A stretch of 64,000 bases of DNA from Sphaerisporangium sp. TRM90804 (lineage in GTDB: Bacteria; Actinomycetota; Actinomycetes; Streptosporangiales; Streptosporangiaceae), in contig NZ_JARWAC010000037.1 of assembly GCF_029846175.1 (NCBI RefSeq), forward strand, positions 1-64,000, read 5' to 3'. Below the pieces are notes generated by a model, which was given only the letters and a program-made list of their open reading frames with translations, was not told the origin of the DNA and searched no databases. Positions 1-9,563 of this stretch are shown piece by piece (the stretch's first letter is position 1; each line of letters starts with the position of its first letter). A program made the position numbers and the translations under genes.

Positions 1-881
<881 letters not shown>

Positions 882-921
882 TCAGTGTGGAAATCATTAC
901 GAAACATGTCAAGCAGATCCG

Positions 922-930
922 GAAACTTTC
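922..930. promoter_or_regulatory. GAAANTTTC box 1 (GAAACTTTC)
   Basis: Nine-base palindrome of the GAAANTTTC type reported upstream of actinomycete xylanase genes. It is the box nearest the GH10 start. Confidence 0.55.
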
Positions 931-985
931 ACCCCATCCACTGCCGTAACCCCCGCCCACCTGCTCCCATGTCGCTGAACACCCT

Positions 986-998
986 CCGAAAGTTTCGG
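986..998. promoter_or_regulatory. GAAANTTTC box 2 (CCGAAAGTTTCGG)
   Basis: A perfect 13-base dyad around a central G, and the strongest of the three boxes. Likely repressor operator for the GH10 xylanase. Confidence 0.65.
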
Positions 999-1028
999 CC
1001 TCTTCTCCTTTCCATGGAACATTTCATT

Positions 1029-1037
1029 GAAATTTTC
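1029..1037. promoter_or_regulatory. GAAANTTTC box 3 (GAAATTTTC)
   Basis: Third copy of the palindrome, inside an AT-rich stretch. Box centres are about 66 and 41 bases apart, so repressors could bind cooperatively. Confidence 0.5.
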
Positions 1038-1442
1038 ATTTCATCTCCATCACCGGCGGATGGCGGCACCCCATGAACCCAGGTGAGCCACTCGCCGCCG
1101 GCGGCCCCCCGCGCCGCCGGGCGTTCCGCTCTTGACGGCCCCTCGTCGCCTCATGTTTGCTCCGCTCTACCACCGCGACATTCGGCAGACTTCGGCAGAG
1201 GAGGAGAGCACCGACGAGGAGACTCAGGCCGGCCGTCATCAGAGCGAGCGGGCTCGTGATGACAGGCGCGGCAAAGGAATGAGGCGCGCCGATGAAGCAG
1301 TTCTCCCATTCCGGGATGAACCCGCCACCTCGCCGGCGACCCCTGGCCGTGAAGGCCGAACAGGCCGCCGTCGACACCGGCCCCCGCTACGCGGGGCCGG
1401 CACCTGCGCCTGTCGAGACGGCGGCCCCTCTCCGTCCGCGCC

Positions 1443-2086
1443 TCACCCGCGCTCGCCCCGGAGAACCCCGCTGACATGCCCGTCGACCGTGGAAAGCATC
1501 GCGCCGAAGGCGCCGCCGCCCAGCTCGACGACCCGCCCGGGGCCCTGGGCGCCGAAACCGACCTCGACGAGGTACCTCCCGTAGCGCGCGCGGAACGTCC
1601 ACCGGGAGCACCCTGTGCTGAGGTCGAGCGGTGACCGGAGGCAGGCGACGTTGAAGGCGTCCGCCCGCAGCGGCGGCCTTTCGTACGGTTCGGGCGTGAG
1701 CCTGCCCATGTCGGGGTCGTTGTACGTCCTGCCATGGGGGGCGAGGCCGTACTCTCGCCTCGCCGTCTCGGTGGAGGGGTAGTCGAGGACCATCTGCGCG
1801 AAGGCCGGCCCGCTCTCCGACGGCCCCCAGGTTCTGAGGGCGAAGCCCTCCGCCCCGAAGAGGCGGGGAAACGGCGGCACGGTGACGTCCTTCTGCACCG
1901 CCGTGTACCCGGTGCTCGTCACGGAGCTCGGCAGGCCGGCCCCGCCGACGAGCAGCGAGACCGGAGGCACGTCCCTCGGCCTGCCGCGCCGGCGCCCTCC
2001 GTCCACAGGCGAGTGACGCCGAACGCGCCCAGCGCGACGGCCAGGATGGCCCCGGCCGAGGCGGCCAGGGCGGTACGTGACGTCAC
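1443..2086 (-). pseudogene. Hypothetical membrane-anchored or exported protein with apparent frameshift
   Basis: No family recognised. A GTG at 2086 has a good ribosome site (GAGGAAG, 7 bases away) and opens a signal/anchor-like N-terminus (ALAASAGAILAVALGAFGV), but that frame runs out of sense near 1985-2000. The body of the protein (DVPPVSLLVGGAGLP onward, about 180 residues to 1443) continues in another frame. A one-base indel in the run of GGCGCCGG would join them. The body alone could start at GTG 2006, but that start has no ribosome site. Either a genuine lesion or a sequencing error. Confidence 0.55.
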
Positions 2087-2296
2087 TGCTTCCTCACCCC
2101 GTCGCGCGTTGAACAGAACGCGGATCGATCGACCTGCCGCGGCGCCTCCTTGTAGGCGTCCGCCTTCGCGAGACTGCCGGAGACCGCTCGACATGTGAAG
2201 ACGCGGAACCTCGCGCCGGTGGCCGCCGCCGCGGCGGGTACACGTCAGGCCGCTGCGTCGTAGGGTGAACGTCGTACGCGGTGGAAGGGGTACAGG

Positions 2297-2980
2297 GTGG
2301 CCGGGACGGCGCTGAGCGGGACGACGGTGGCCGAGGTGATGGCCGAGCTGGCCGGGCTCCAGGACCCCAAGGTGCGCGCGGTGAACGAGAGACACGGTGA
2401 CGATCACGGTGTGAACCTCGGCAACCTGCGCGCTCTCGCGAAGCGGCTCAAGACGCGGCAGGAGCTCGCGTGCGGGCTCTGGGAGACGGGTGACACGGCG
2501 GCGAGACTGCTGGCGATGCTCATCTGCCGCCCCAAGGCGTTCGAGCGTGACGAGTTGGACGTCATGGTGCGCGAGGCGCGCGCACCCAAGGTGCACGACT
2601 GGCTCGTGAACTACGTGGTGAAGAAGAGCCCGCACTCCGAAGAGCTGCGCCTGGCCTGGGCCGCCGATTCCGATCCGGTGGTCGCGAGCGCCGGATGGGC
2701 GCTGACCACCGAGCGCGTGACGAAGAAGCCCGAGGTCCTCGACCTCGCGGGGCTGCTCGACGTCATCGAGGCGGAGATGAAGGACGCCCCTGATCGCCTG
2801 CAGTGGGCGATGAACCACTGCCTGGCCCAGATCGGGATCGAGCACCCCGGGCACCGCGCCCGCGCGATCGACATCGGCGAGCGCCTGGGGGTGCTCAAGG
2901 ACTACCCGACCTCCCCCGGCTGCACGTCTCCGTTCGCGCCCGTCTGGATCACCGAGATGGTGCGCCGGCGGCACGACTAG
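2297..2980 (+). CDS. DNA alkylation repair protein (AlkD-like HEAT-repeat family)
   Basis: Protein of 227 residues resembling AlkC/AlkD-type DNA glycosylases, which remove bulky or cationic N3/N7 alkylpurines with a stack of HEAT-like helices. Visible family-like segments are LGNLRALAKRLKTRQELACGL near residue 38 and the helical repeats around WLVNYVVKKSPHSEELRLAW near 103. The GTG start is chosen because GGAAGGGG lies 6 bases upstream. It is alone between converging or unrelated genes. Cytoplasmic. Whether it has catalytic activity cannot be told from sequence, since this family has active and inactive members. Confidence 0.85.
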   Translation: MAGTALSGTTVAEVMAELAGLQDPKVRAVNERHGDDHGVNLGNLRALAKRLKTRQELACGLWETGDTAARLLAMLICRPKAFERDELDVMVREARAPKVHDWLVNYVVKKSPHSEELRLAWAADSDPVVASAGWALTTERVTKKPEVLDLAGLLDVIEAEMKDAPDRLQWAMNHCLAQIGIEHPGHRARAIDIGERLGVLKDYPTSPGCTSPFAPVWITEMVRRRHD

Positions 2981-3010
2981 CCGCCGTCGTGCGGTCCGCG
3001 CCCGGCGGGC

Positions 3011-3142
3011 AGGCGCGTGGAGCACGCGCGGCGGGCTCTGCTCAGCGGCCGGCCGAGGTGGCCACGAGCGTGGGATTCCATGACCAGGCGCACCTGACCC
3101 GGCGTCGGCACCGCACCCGCCCGCTACGCCTCCCGCGCCTGA
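3011..3142 (+). pseudogene. Remnant of an AraC-family regulator C-terminus
   Basis: Three short pieces in different frames read like the end of an AraC DNA-binding domain: RRVEHARRALLSGRP, then AEVATSVGFHDQAHLTRR (second helix-turn-helix), then VGTAPARYASRA followed by TGA at 3140. Two frameshifts separate them and no N-terminal domain is visible. It lies next to sugar-hydrolase genes, which AraC proteins often control, but this copy cannot make a normal protein. Confidence 0.65.
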
Positions 3143-3598
3143 CGGGAGGAACCTGGTATCTCGGCGCCCGGGAGCGGGCGGCGTCGGGGGAGCCACGCGG
3201 GCGGGGCGACGTGGGGGACACGCGCCGCGTGAAGCCGGTCGGCGGCGCTGAACGATTCATCCGCCGGCCGCCAGGCGCGCCCTTCCCGGACCTCGAATGT
3301 GAGCGCCAACATTCGCGGGCGGGAGCCGGCCCGGACGAAGGGCGAGGGGCGCGACGCGCTGTTCGCGACCCTGACGAAGTGGCGGGGGAGTGGTGCTCGC
3401 GATCAGTGTGAGCGATCACATCCGACAGGTCAATGCTCCCGGGGCTCGGCGGAGTCGCGGTCGGATTTCTGGTGTCCCCTGTTGACATCGCTGATGGCTA
3501 CGTAAACACTCGCTGGAAACATGGCGGAAACATCACCACGACGCTCGTCCTGGCTCGCGGAGGATTCCGTCCGGCTTGCCCCTGACCGACCGGCATAG

Positions 3599-3614
3599 TT
3601 GTTAGCGTTAACAA
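3599..3614. promoter_or_regulatory. Operator-like dyad TTGTTAGCGTTAACAA
   Basis: Near-perfect inverted repeat (TTGTTA/TAACAA arms around GCGT) of the LacI-family operator type known from arabinose and arabinoside genes. It sits about 150 bases before the first GH43 start. Probably the site of an arabinose-responsive repressor encoded elsewhere. Confidence 0.6.
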
Positions 3615-3764
3615 TAGCGTCAGATGTGGAGGGCCGGCCCCGGCTGAAGTCGTACGACCCCCGACCGTCACATCGCGCGCGCACCACGTGCCGCGCGTCG
3701 GCTCCGGCTCCCCGGGCCGGCGGGGCGCCACCTCCCACCTCACGTACCAGGAGGCCGACAGACG

Positions 3765-5195
3765 ATGAGAACCCTCTTGTGCCGGGTCGCCGCCGCCCTG
3801 CTGATCGCCGGCGCCCTCGTCGCCCAGCCCGCGGCGCCCGCCCAGGCCGCTCCGGGCACGATCACCAACGGGACGCAGTTCCGCGACACGGCCGGGAACG
3901 TGTTGCACGCGCACGGCGGCGGGGTCCTGAAGGTGGGCGCCTACTACTACTGGTTCGGCGAGAACCGCAACGCCGACAACACGTTCCGCGCCGTCTCCGT
4001 CTACCGGTCGACCGACCTGCTGAACTGGGAGTTCCGGCGGGACGTCCTCACGCGTACGTCCAGCGCCGAGCTGAACCTCTCCAACATCGAACGGCCGAAG
4101 GTCATCTACAACAGCTCCACCGGCCGCTACGTGATGTGGATGCACAAGGAGAACGGGCGGGACTACGGCGAGGCGCGTGCCGCCGTCGCCTCGTCGGCGA
4201 CCGTCGACGGCGACTACGCCTACCACGGCAGCTTCCGCCCGCTGGGCCACATGTCGCGTGACATCACACTCTTCAACGACGCGGGCACGGCGTACATGAT
4301 CTCGGCGGCGGACGAGAACTACGACCTGCACATCTACCGGCTCACCGCCGACTACCTGAACGTCGCCTCGCTGGTCGGCAACTTCTGGAACGACGCCCAC
4401 CGCGAGGCCCCCGCGATGTTCAAGCGGGGCTCGACGTACTTCCTGCTGACGTCCGGGGCCACCGGCTGGAACCCGAACCAGGCGAAGTACGCGACGGCCA
4501 CCGGCGTCTCCGGCCCGTGGAGCGGATGGACCAACGTCGGCGACGGCACGACCTTCGGCTCCCAACCGGCCTACGTCCTGCCGGTGCAGGGCACCTCGAC
4601 GACGAGCTACCTGTACATGGGCGACCGGTGGGCGGGCGCGTGGGGCGGCCCCGTGGGCGACTCCCAGTACGTGTGGCTGCCGATCACGTTCCCGTCCGCG
4701 ACGAGCATGAGCCTGAGCTGGCACCCGCAGGTCACGATCGACGCCGCCACCGGCGTGGTCACGGGCTCCGGCGCGGCGCCGTCGTACCGGGTCACGGCCC
4801 GGCACAGCGGCAAGGTGATGGACGTCGTCAGCGCGTCCATGGCCGACAACGCCGAGGTGAAGCAGTACCCGTGGAACGGCGGCGGCAACCAGAAGTGGCA
4901 GTTCCAGGACGCGGGCGGCGGCTACCTCCGGCTGGTGAGCCAGAACAGCGGCAAATGCCTGGACGTCGCCGGAGGCTCGACCGCCGACGGCGCGAACGTC
5001 ATCCAGTACACGTGCGGCGGGGGCGCCAACCAGCAGTGGCAGTGGGCCGCGACCGGCGACCACTTCCTCTTGAGAGCACGCCACAGCGGAAAGTGTCTCG
5101 ACGTCGTCAACGCCTCGAGCGCCGACGGAGCCGACATCCAGCAGTACACCTGCGGCGGCGGCGCCAACCAGCAGTGGACCCGCACCTCATCCTGA
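3765..5195 (+). CDS. Secreted GH43 (subfamily 24-like) galactanase with ricin/CBM13 lectin domain
   Basis: Protein of 476 residues: signal peptide 1-29 ending AQA, a GH43 five-bladed propeller about 30-335, then a ricin-type beta-trefoil about 343-475 with three QxW signatures (QKWQF, QQWQW, QQWTR). The opening (FRDTAGNVLHAHGGGVLK, YYYWFGENRN) resembles exo-beta-1,3-galactanases of subfamily 24, which trim the galactan backbone of arabinogalactan proteins. The lectin domain would hold the enzyme on galactose-containing glycans. The downstream CBM42 arabinosidase follows after 59 bases, so the two are probably co-transcribed and act together. Subfamily and substrate are inferred. Confidence 0.85.
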   Translation: MRTLLCRVAAALLIAGALVAQPAAPAQAAPGTITNGTQFRDTAGNVLHAHGGGVLKVGAYYYWFGENRNADNTFRAVSVYRSTDLLNWEFRRDVLTRTSSAELNLSNIERPKVIYNSSTGRYVMWMHKENGRDYGEARAAVASSATVDGDYAYHGSFRPLGHMSRDITLFNDAGTAYMISAADENYDLHIYRLTADYLNVASLVGNFWNDAHREAPAMFKRGSTYFLLTSGATGWNPNQAKYATATGVSGPWSGWTNVGDGTTFGSQPAYVLPVQGTSTTSYLYMGDRWAGAWGGPVGDSQYVWLPITFPSATSMSLSWHPQVTIDAATGVVTGSGAAPSYRVTARHSGKVMDVVSASMADNAEVKQYPWNGGGNQKWQFQDAGGGYLRLVSQNSGKCLDVAGGSTADGANVIQYTCGGGANQQWQWAATGDHFLLRARHSGKCLDVVNASSADGADIQQYTCGGGANQQWTRTSS

Positions 5196-5254
5196 CCATC
5201 CGCACACCGCTACGCGCAGCCGGCGGACGCCGGAACCCGCAAGGAGACCCTTTG

Positions 5255-6751
5255 ATGAGTCATCAGCCGCCGTCGCGAGGAGACCGCCTGCCCGCCGCCG
5301 TGCGCGGGCCCGCCCCCGGCGGCGTCGCACGCGTGCTCGGCGTGCTCGGCCTGCTCGTCGCCGCGCTGCTCGGCGTGCTCGCCGTCCCCGCCCAGGCGAG
5401 CCCCGCCGTGCAGTACACCAACCCGATCGCCGCCCAGCGCGCCGACCCGCACGTCTTCCGGCACACCGACGGCTACTACTACCTCACCGCCACGGTCCCG
5501 GCCTACGACCGGATCGTGCTGCGCCGGGCCACCACCCTGCAGGGGCTGGCGAGCGCGCCGGAGACCACCATCTGGCAGCGGCACACCAGCGGCGACATGG
5601 GCGCGCACATCTGGGCTCCGGAGATCCACTTCATCAACGGCCGGTGGTACGTGTACTTCGCCGCGGCGCCCGCGAACGACGTGTGGCGGATCCGCATGTG
5701 GGTGCTGGAGAGCACGGCGGCCAACCCGCTCACCGGCTCCTGGACCGAGCGCGGCCGGATCGTCACCCCGTGGGACACCTTCTCGCTGGACGCCACCACG
5801 TTCGTCGCCAACGGCGTGCGCTACCTGCTGTGGGCGCAGGCCGAGCCGGGCATCGCCACGAACACCAACCTGTACATCGCGCGCATGGGCGCCGATCCGT
5901 GGACCATCACCGGCGCGACCACCCGGCTGACCGTGCCGACGCTGGCCTGGGAGACGCGAGGGCACGCGGTGGCCGAGGGCCCGGCGGTGATCCAGCGGAA
6001 CGGGCGCATCTTCCTCACGTACTCGGCGAGCGCCACCGACGCCAACTACTGCCTGGGCATGCTCACCGCGTCGGCGTCGGCCAACCCGCTCAGCGCGTCG
6101 TCGTGGACCAAGAGCCAGACGCCGGTGTTCGCCAGCAACGCGGCGACCAGCCAGTACGGGCCCGGCCACAACTCGTTCACGGTGTCGGAGGACGGGCAGA
6201 GCGACATCCTCGTCTACCACGACCGCAGCTACCAGAACATCTCCGGCGACCCGCTCAACGACCCCAACCGGCGCACCCGCTTCCAGAAGCTGTACTGGAA
6301 GAGCGACGGCACCCCCGACTTCGGCATCCCGGTGCCCGACGGCGTGACGCCGGTCCGGCTGAAGTCGTACAACGTGCCGACCAGGTTCGTCCGGCACTAC
6401 GACTACAAGGCCCGGCTCGACGCGGACGTGGCCCCGCTCGCCGACTCGCAGTTCCGGATCGTGCCCGGCCTGGCCGGCGGCGGCACCGTCTCGCTGGAGT
6501 CGACCAACTACCCCGGCTACTACCTGCGGCACAGCTACTACCTCGCCCGGGTCGACCGCAACGACGGCAGCGCGCTGTTCGCCGCCGACGCCAGCTTCAC
6601 CCGGCGCGCCGGGCTGGCCTCCGCGAGCGGCGTCTCGTTCGAGTCCGCCAACCTGCCCGGTTACTACCTGCGGCACAGCGACTACCAGCTCCGGGTGGAT
6701 CCCACCGGAACCGGCACCTTCGCGGCCGACGCCACCTTCATCCTGGAATGA
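5255..6751 (+). CDS. Secreted GH43 exo-alpha-1,5-L-arabinofuranosidase-like enzyme with CBM42
   Basis: Protein of 498 residues. The ATG at 5255 follows AAGGAG (5241-5246). Tat/Sec-like signal peptide to about residue 47 (VPAQAS). The GH43 domain (about 50-345) shows the catalytic Asp in RADPHVF, the pKa-modulating Asp in FSLDATTF and the acid Glu in AVAEGPAV. The last 140 residues are a CBM42 (AbfB) beta-trefoil with repeats FVRHYDYKARLD, YYLRHSYYLARVD and YYLRHSDYQLRVD, which bind arabinofuranose side chains. Domain order matches subfamily 26 exo-arabinofuranosidases of Streptomyces. It would release arabinose from arabinan, arabinoxylan or arabinogalactan, cooperating with the preceding galactanase and the xylanase. 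Confidence 0.9.
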   Translation: MSHQPPSRGDRLPAAVRGPAPGGVARVLGVLGLLVAALLGVLAVPAQASPAVQYTNPIAAQRADPHVFRHTDGYYYLTATVPAYDRIVLRRATTLQGLASAPETTIWQRHTSGDMGAHIWAPEIHFINGRWYVYFAAAPANDVWRIRMWVLESTAANPLTGSWTERGRIVTPWDTFSLDATTFVANGVRYLLWAQAEPGIATNTNLYIARMGADPWTITGATTRLTVPTLAWETRGHAVAEGPAVIQRNGRIFLTYSASATDANYCLGMLTASASANPLSASSWTKSQTPVFASNAATSQYGPGHNSFTVSEDGQSDILVYHDRSYQNISGDPLNDPNRRTRFQKLYWKSDGTPDFGIPVPDGVTPVRLKSYNVPTRFVRHYDYKARLDADVAPLADSQFRIVPGLAGGGTVSLESTNYPGYYLRHSYYLARVDRNDGSALFAADASFTRRAGLASASGVSFESANLPGYYLRHSDYQLRVDPTGTGTFAADATFILE

Positions 6752-6753
6752 GG

Positions 6754-6818
6754 TGGGCGCCCGGCGGGCTCGGATCGAGGTCGGCTTCTCGTCTCCCTCA
6801 TCCCCGTTCGGGCGCCCA
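6754..6818 (+). terminator. Inverted repeat after the GH43 pair
   Basis: TGGGCGCCCG (6754-6763) and its complement CGGGCGCCCA (6809-6818) can pair across 45 bases, 3 bases after the stop codon. No T-run follows, so this is only a possible transcript end or 3' stabiliser. Confidence 0.35.
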
Positions 6819-7008
6819 CGACGGTGATCCCCGGCAAGGGTGGCCCCGTCCGGACGTCGCCTGGATACCGGGGAGTAACTTAGGTGGGGACAGAGTCCGT
6901 GCCCGCGCCGTGGTGGCCGGTCGTCCGATGGCCGACCGGCGGCCGCCGTCGTGCAGGCGGATGGCGCGGCCGGATCCCAAGCATGGGGAACAGTCGGGAG
7001 CCGTAGTC

Positions 7009-7239
7009 ATGGCCGAATCGCACAGCCCCGCCGACGACATCGTCTACGACCTGGTCAGCATCCAGTACCACGCGCTCAAGGGCGCTCAGGTGTACGGGCA
7101 GTACCGCAAGGACGCCGAGGGCCACGACGACGTCGTGGCGTTCATCGAGCAGGTGCACGAGGAGGACACCCGCCGAGCCGAGCGCGCCCACGAGCTGCTG
7201 GGCAAGCTCACCGCGCAACGCGGCGGCCGCATCGGCTGA
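7009..7239 (+). CDS. Small conserved hypothetical protein (76 aa)
   Basis: An acidic, helical, cytoplasmic protein of 76 residues with no signal or membrane segment and no recognised function. The core runs from DIVYDLVSIQYHALKG to EDTRRAERAHELLGK and looks like a small helical bundle. The ATG is preceded by GGGAG at 8 bases. It follows a 257-base gap and stands alone, so it gives no operon clue. Confidence 0.7.
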   Translation: MAESHSPADDIVYDLVSIQYHALKGAQVYGQYRKDAEGHDDVVAFIEQVHEEDTRRAERAHELLGKLTAQRGGRIG

Positions 7240-7355
7240 CCCGTTCGCCGAGCCGGCCCGCGGCCCACGCGGCCTCGCCTGGGCTCGGGCGCCTGGGCCG
7301 GCGCCTGGGCCGGCTCCTGGGTTGGGCGGGGGCCTGGTGGGTAGATGCGGCCGGC

Positions 7356-8312
7356 ATGACGGAGTATGGAATCCACGCCTCCCATGAGCAGATCCCGCCC
7401 GACGGGCTTCTCGCCGCGATGATCGCGGCCGAACGCGCCGGCTTCGAGACCGCCATGTGTTCCGACCACTTCTCCCCGTGGAGCGAGCGGCAGGGGCAGT
7501 CCGCCTTCGCCTGGTCCTGGCTCGGCGCTGCCCTGCAGGCGACCGGGCTCACCTTCGGGGTCGTGAACGCGCCGGGGCAGCGGTACCACCCGGCGATCAT
7601 CGCCCAGGCGATCGGGACTCTCGGTGCGATGTTCCCGGGGCGGTTCTGGGCCGCGCTGGGCAGCGGTGAGTACAGCAACGAGCACATCACCGGCGGGCCG
7701 TGGCCGCGCAAGGAGGTGCGCGACGCCCGGCTGCTGGAGTGCGTCGACGTCATCCGCAGGCTGCTCGACGGCGAGGAGGTCACCCGCGACGGCCTGGTGA
7801 CCGTGGACCGCGCCCGGCTGTGGACCCGCCCGGCGACGCCGCCGCCCCTGATCGGCGCGGCGGTGAGCACCACCACGGCGGCCCGGTGCGCGCAGTGGGC
7901 GGACGGCATGGTCACGGTCAACGCCCCCGAGGACCACCTGCGCCAGATGATCGCGGCCTACCGTGACGCGGGGGGACGCGGACCGGTCTGCCTGCAGGTC
8001 CACCTGAGCTGGGCGCCGACGGAGCGGGAGGCGGAGACCATCGCCCACGACCAGTGGCGCAGCAACGTCTTCCGCCCGCCGATCTGCTGGGACCTGGAGA
8101 TGGTGGAGCACTTCGACGTGGTCTCCGAGCACGTGACCGTGGAGCAGGTGCGCGGCGTCGTCAACGTCTCCGCCGACCTCGACCGGCACGTCGAATGGCT
8201 GCGCGGCTACGCGGCCCTGGGCTTCGACCGCATCTACCTGCACCACGTCGGCCAGGACCTGTCGCCGTTCATCGACACCTTCGGCGCCAAGGTGCTGCCC
8301 GCGCTGCGCTAG
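7356..8312 (+). CDS. LLM-class flavin-dependent oxidoreductase
   Basis: TIM-barrel oxidoreductase of the luciferase-like monooxygenase superfamily, 318 residues. The start EYGIHASHEQIPPDGLL and the segment CSDHFSPWSERQGQSAFAWSWLGAAL resemble a subfamily described as probable non-F420 flavin oxidoreductases. FPGRFWAALGSGE and the C-terminal GFDRIYLHHVGQD are also family-like. Cytoplasmic; substrate unknown. The cofactor could be FMN or F420. Start chosen at ATG 7356 because homologs begin with this EYG segment; the ribosome site is weak. Confidence 0.85.
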   Translation: MTEYGIHASHEQIPPDGLLAAMIAAERAGFETAMCSDHFSPWSERQGQSAFAWSWLGAALQATGLTFGVVNAPGQRYHPAIIAQAIGTLGAMFPGRFWAALGSGEYSNEHITGGPWPRKEVRDARLLECVDVIRRLLDGEEVTRDGLVTVDRARLWTRPATPPPLIGAAVSTTTAARCAQWADGMVTVNAPEDHLRQMIAAYRDAGGRGPVCLQVHLSWAPTEREAETIAHDQWRSNVFRPPICWDLEMVEHFDVVSEHVTVEQVRGVVNVSADLDRHVEWLRGYAALGFDRIYLHHVGQDLSPFIDTFGAKVLPALR

Positions 8313-8425
8313 GCGCGCTGATCCGGCCGCGCCGCGGGCATCATCGCGGCGCGGCCCGCCACGGGGAGGCGCGGCCGGCGCCGGGTGGCTTTGCGTCGCC
8401 GGGGGCGGCGGCCTACGGTGCGACT

Positions 8426-8992
8426 ATGGCCACTGAAGCGGAACACCGGCGGGTCGGGCCCGAGTGCGGGAGGTTGCTGCTGCGGACGTCGCGGGCCGGG
8501 GTGGCCGCTCAGGCCGGGCACGACCTCACGCTTGAGGTGACGCGGTGGTCGGGCGACGTCGTGCTCGCCGGCGACTCCGCGGCCGGCACGGTGACGGTCA
8601 CGGCCTTCACCGGCTCGCTGCGCGTGCTGGAGGGCACCGGCGGCGTCAAGCCGCTGTCCGAGCGCGACCGGCGCGACATCGTGCAGAACGCGCGGCGGCT
8701 GCTGGACGCCGACCGCCGGCCCGAGGCCGAGTTCACCGGCACCGGGATCGTCACCGACGACGACGGCGGCGGGGTCGTGGACGGCACCCTGACCCTGCTC
8801 GGCCGGCGGCACCCGCTGCGGCTGCGGGTGACCCGGCTGGAGGACGGCCGCTACCGGGCCACCGGCACCATCGTGCAGTCGCAGTACGGCGTGCGGCCGT
8901 ACACCGCCTTCTTCGGCGCGCTCAAGCTGGCCGACCCTGTGGCGGTGGAGGCCGAGGTCGACCTGCCCGAGCCCCTGGGGCCGGGCGCCTGA
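8426..8992 (+). CDS. YceI-family lipocalin-like protein
   Basis: Protein of 188 residues without signal peptide. Matches the YceI pattern: an N-terminal strand with GLLLRTSRAGVAAQAGHDLTLEV, a central SLRVLEGTGGVKPLSERDRRDIVQNA, and GTLTLLGRRHPLRLRV toward the end. YceI proteins form a beta-barrel that can hold isoprenoid-like lipids; the physiological role is unclear. Begins 113 bases after the oxidoreductase and could be read from the same promoter. Cytoplasmic location is inferred from the missing signal. Confidence 0.85.
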   Translation: MATEAEHRRVGPECGRLLLRTSRAGVAAQAGHDLTLEVTRWSGDVVLAGDSAAGTVTVTAFTGSLRVLEGTGGVKPLSERDRRDIVQNARRLLDADRRPEAEFTGTGIVTDDDGGGVVDGTLTLLGRRHPLRLRVTRLEDGRYRATGTIVQSQYGVRPYTAFFGALKLADPVAVEAEVDLPEPLGPGA

Positions 8993-9094
8993 CCCCGCCC
9001 GCCCGGGGTGCCGGGACGGCCGCGCGGGCGGTTGGGACCATGCCGTGACCACTTGGGCGGTGAAACGACTTCGCGGGACGCTACCGTTTGCGGA

Positions 9095-9550
9095 GTGGAG
9101 GAGATCGACCGCCGGATCGTCACGCTGCTGGCCGCTGACGGGCGCATGAGCTTCACCGACCTGGCCAAGGAGACCGGCCTGTCGGTGTCCGCGGTCCACC
9201 AGAGGGTGCGGCGCCTGGAGAAGCGCGGCGTCATCCGGGGATACGCCGCGCTGGTCGACCACGACGCCATCGGCCTCGCGCTCACCGCCTTCGTCTCCAT
9301 CAAGCCGATCGACCCCTCCGCGCCCGACGACGCCCCCGAGAAGCTCCAGCACCTGACCGCCATCGAGGCGTGCCACAGCGTCGCCGGCGACGAGAGCTAC
9401 ATCCTGAAGGTGCGCGTGCGCAACCCGAACGCGCTGGAGCACCTGCTCCAGCAGATCCGTGCCCTGGCGAACGTCTCCACCCGCACCACCATCGTGCTGA
9501 GCACCCCGTACGAGCACCGCACCCCCGACCTCACGACCGGCACCCCGTAG
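9095..9550 (+). CDS. Lrp/AsnC-family transcriptional regulator
   Basis: Protein of 151 residues. An N-terminal helix-turn-helix (EEIDRRIVTLLAADGRMSFTDLAKETGLSVSAVHQRVRRLE split over residues 2-42) is followed by a C-terminal RAM domain that binds amino acids or similar effectors and builds octamers. The GTG at 9095 matches the usual family start (VEEIDRRI). The frame is open upstream but lacks family sequence there. Target genes are not evident; it converges with the sugar-kinase gene. Confidence 0.92.
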   Translation: MEEIDRRIVTLLAADGRMSFTDLAKETGLSVSAVHQRVRRLEKRGVIRGYAALVDHDAIGLALTAFVSIKPIDPSAPDDAPEKLQHLTAIEACHSVAGDESYILKVRVRNPNALEHLLQQIRALANVSTRTTIVLSTPYEHRTPDLTTGTP

Positions 9551-9563
9551 CCCGGCGGGCCGG

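Larger units (their letters stand above)
2981..3764. other. Intergenic region upstream of the GH43 pair
   Basis: Contains an AraC-type remnant (3011-3142), a GC-rich stretch with no supported gene, a -35-like TTGACA at 3482, the direct repeat GGAAACAT (within 3515-3532) and the dyad at 3599-3614. The last 280 bases are the probable regulatory region for the two GH43 genes. Confidence 0.6.

Noticed and set aside
1036-1377. Minus-strand frame with a hydrophobic run (LALMTAGLSLLVGALLL)
   Set aside because: No ribosome site or convincing start, and the remainder is Arg/Gly-rich. It overlaps the xylanase regulatory region.
3042-3488. Minus-strand frame of 148 codons between the AlkD-like gene and the GH43 pair
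   Set aside because: Ser/Arg/Pro-rich, no domain; it overlaps the AraC remnant and regulatory sites.
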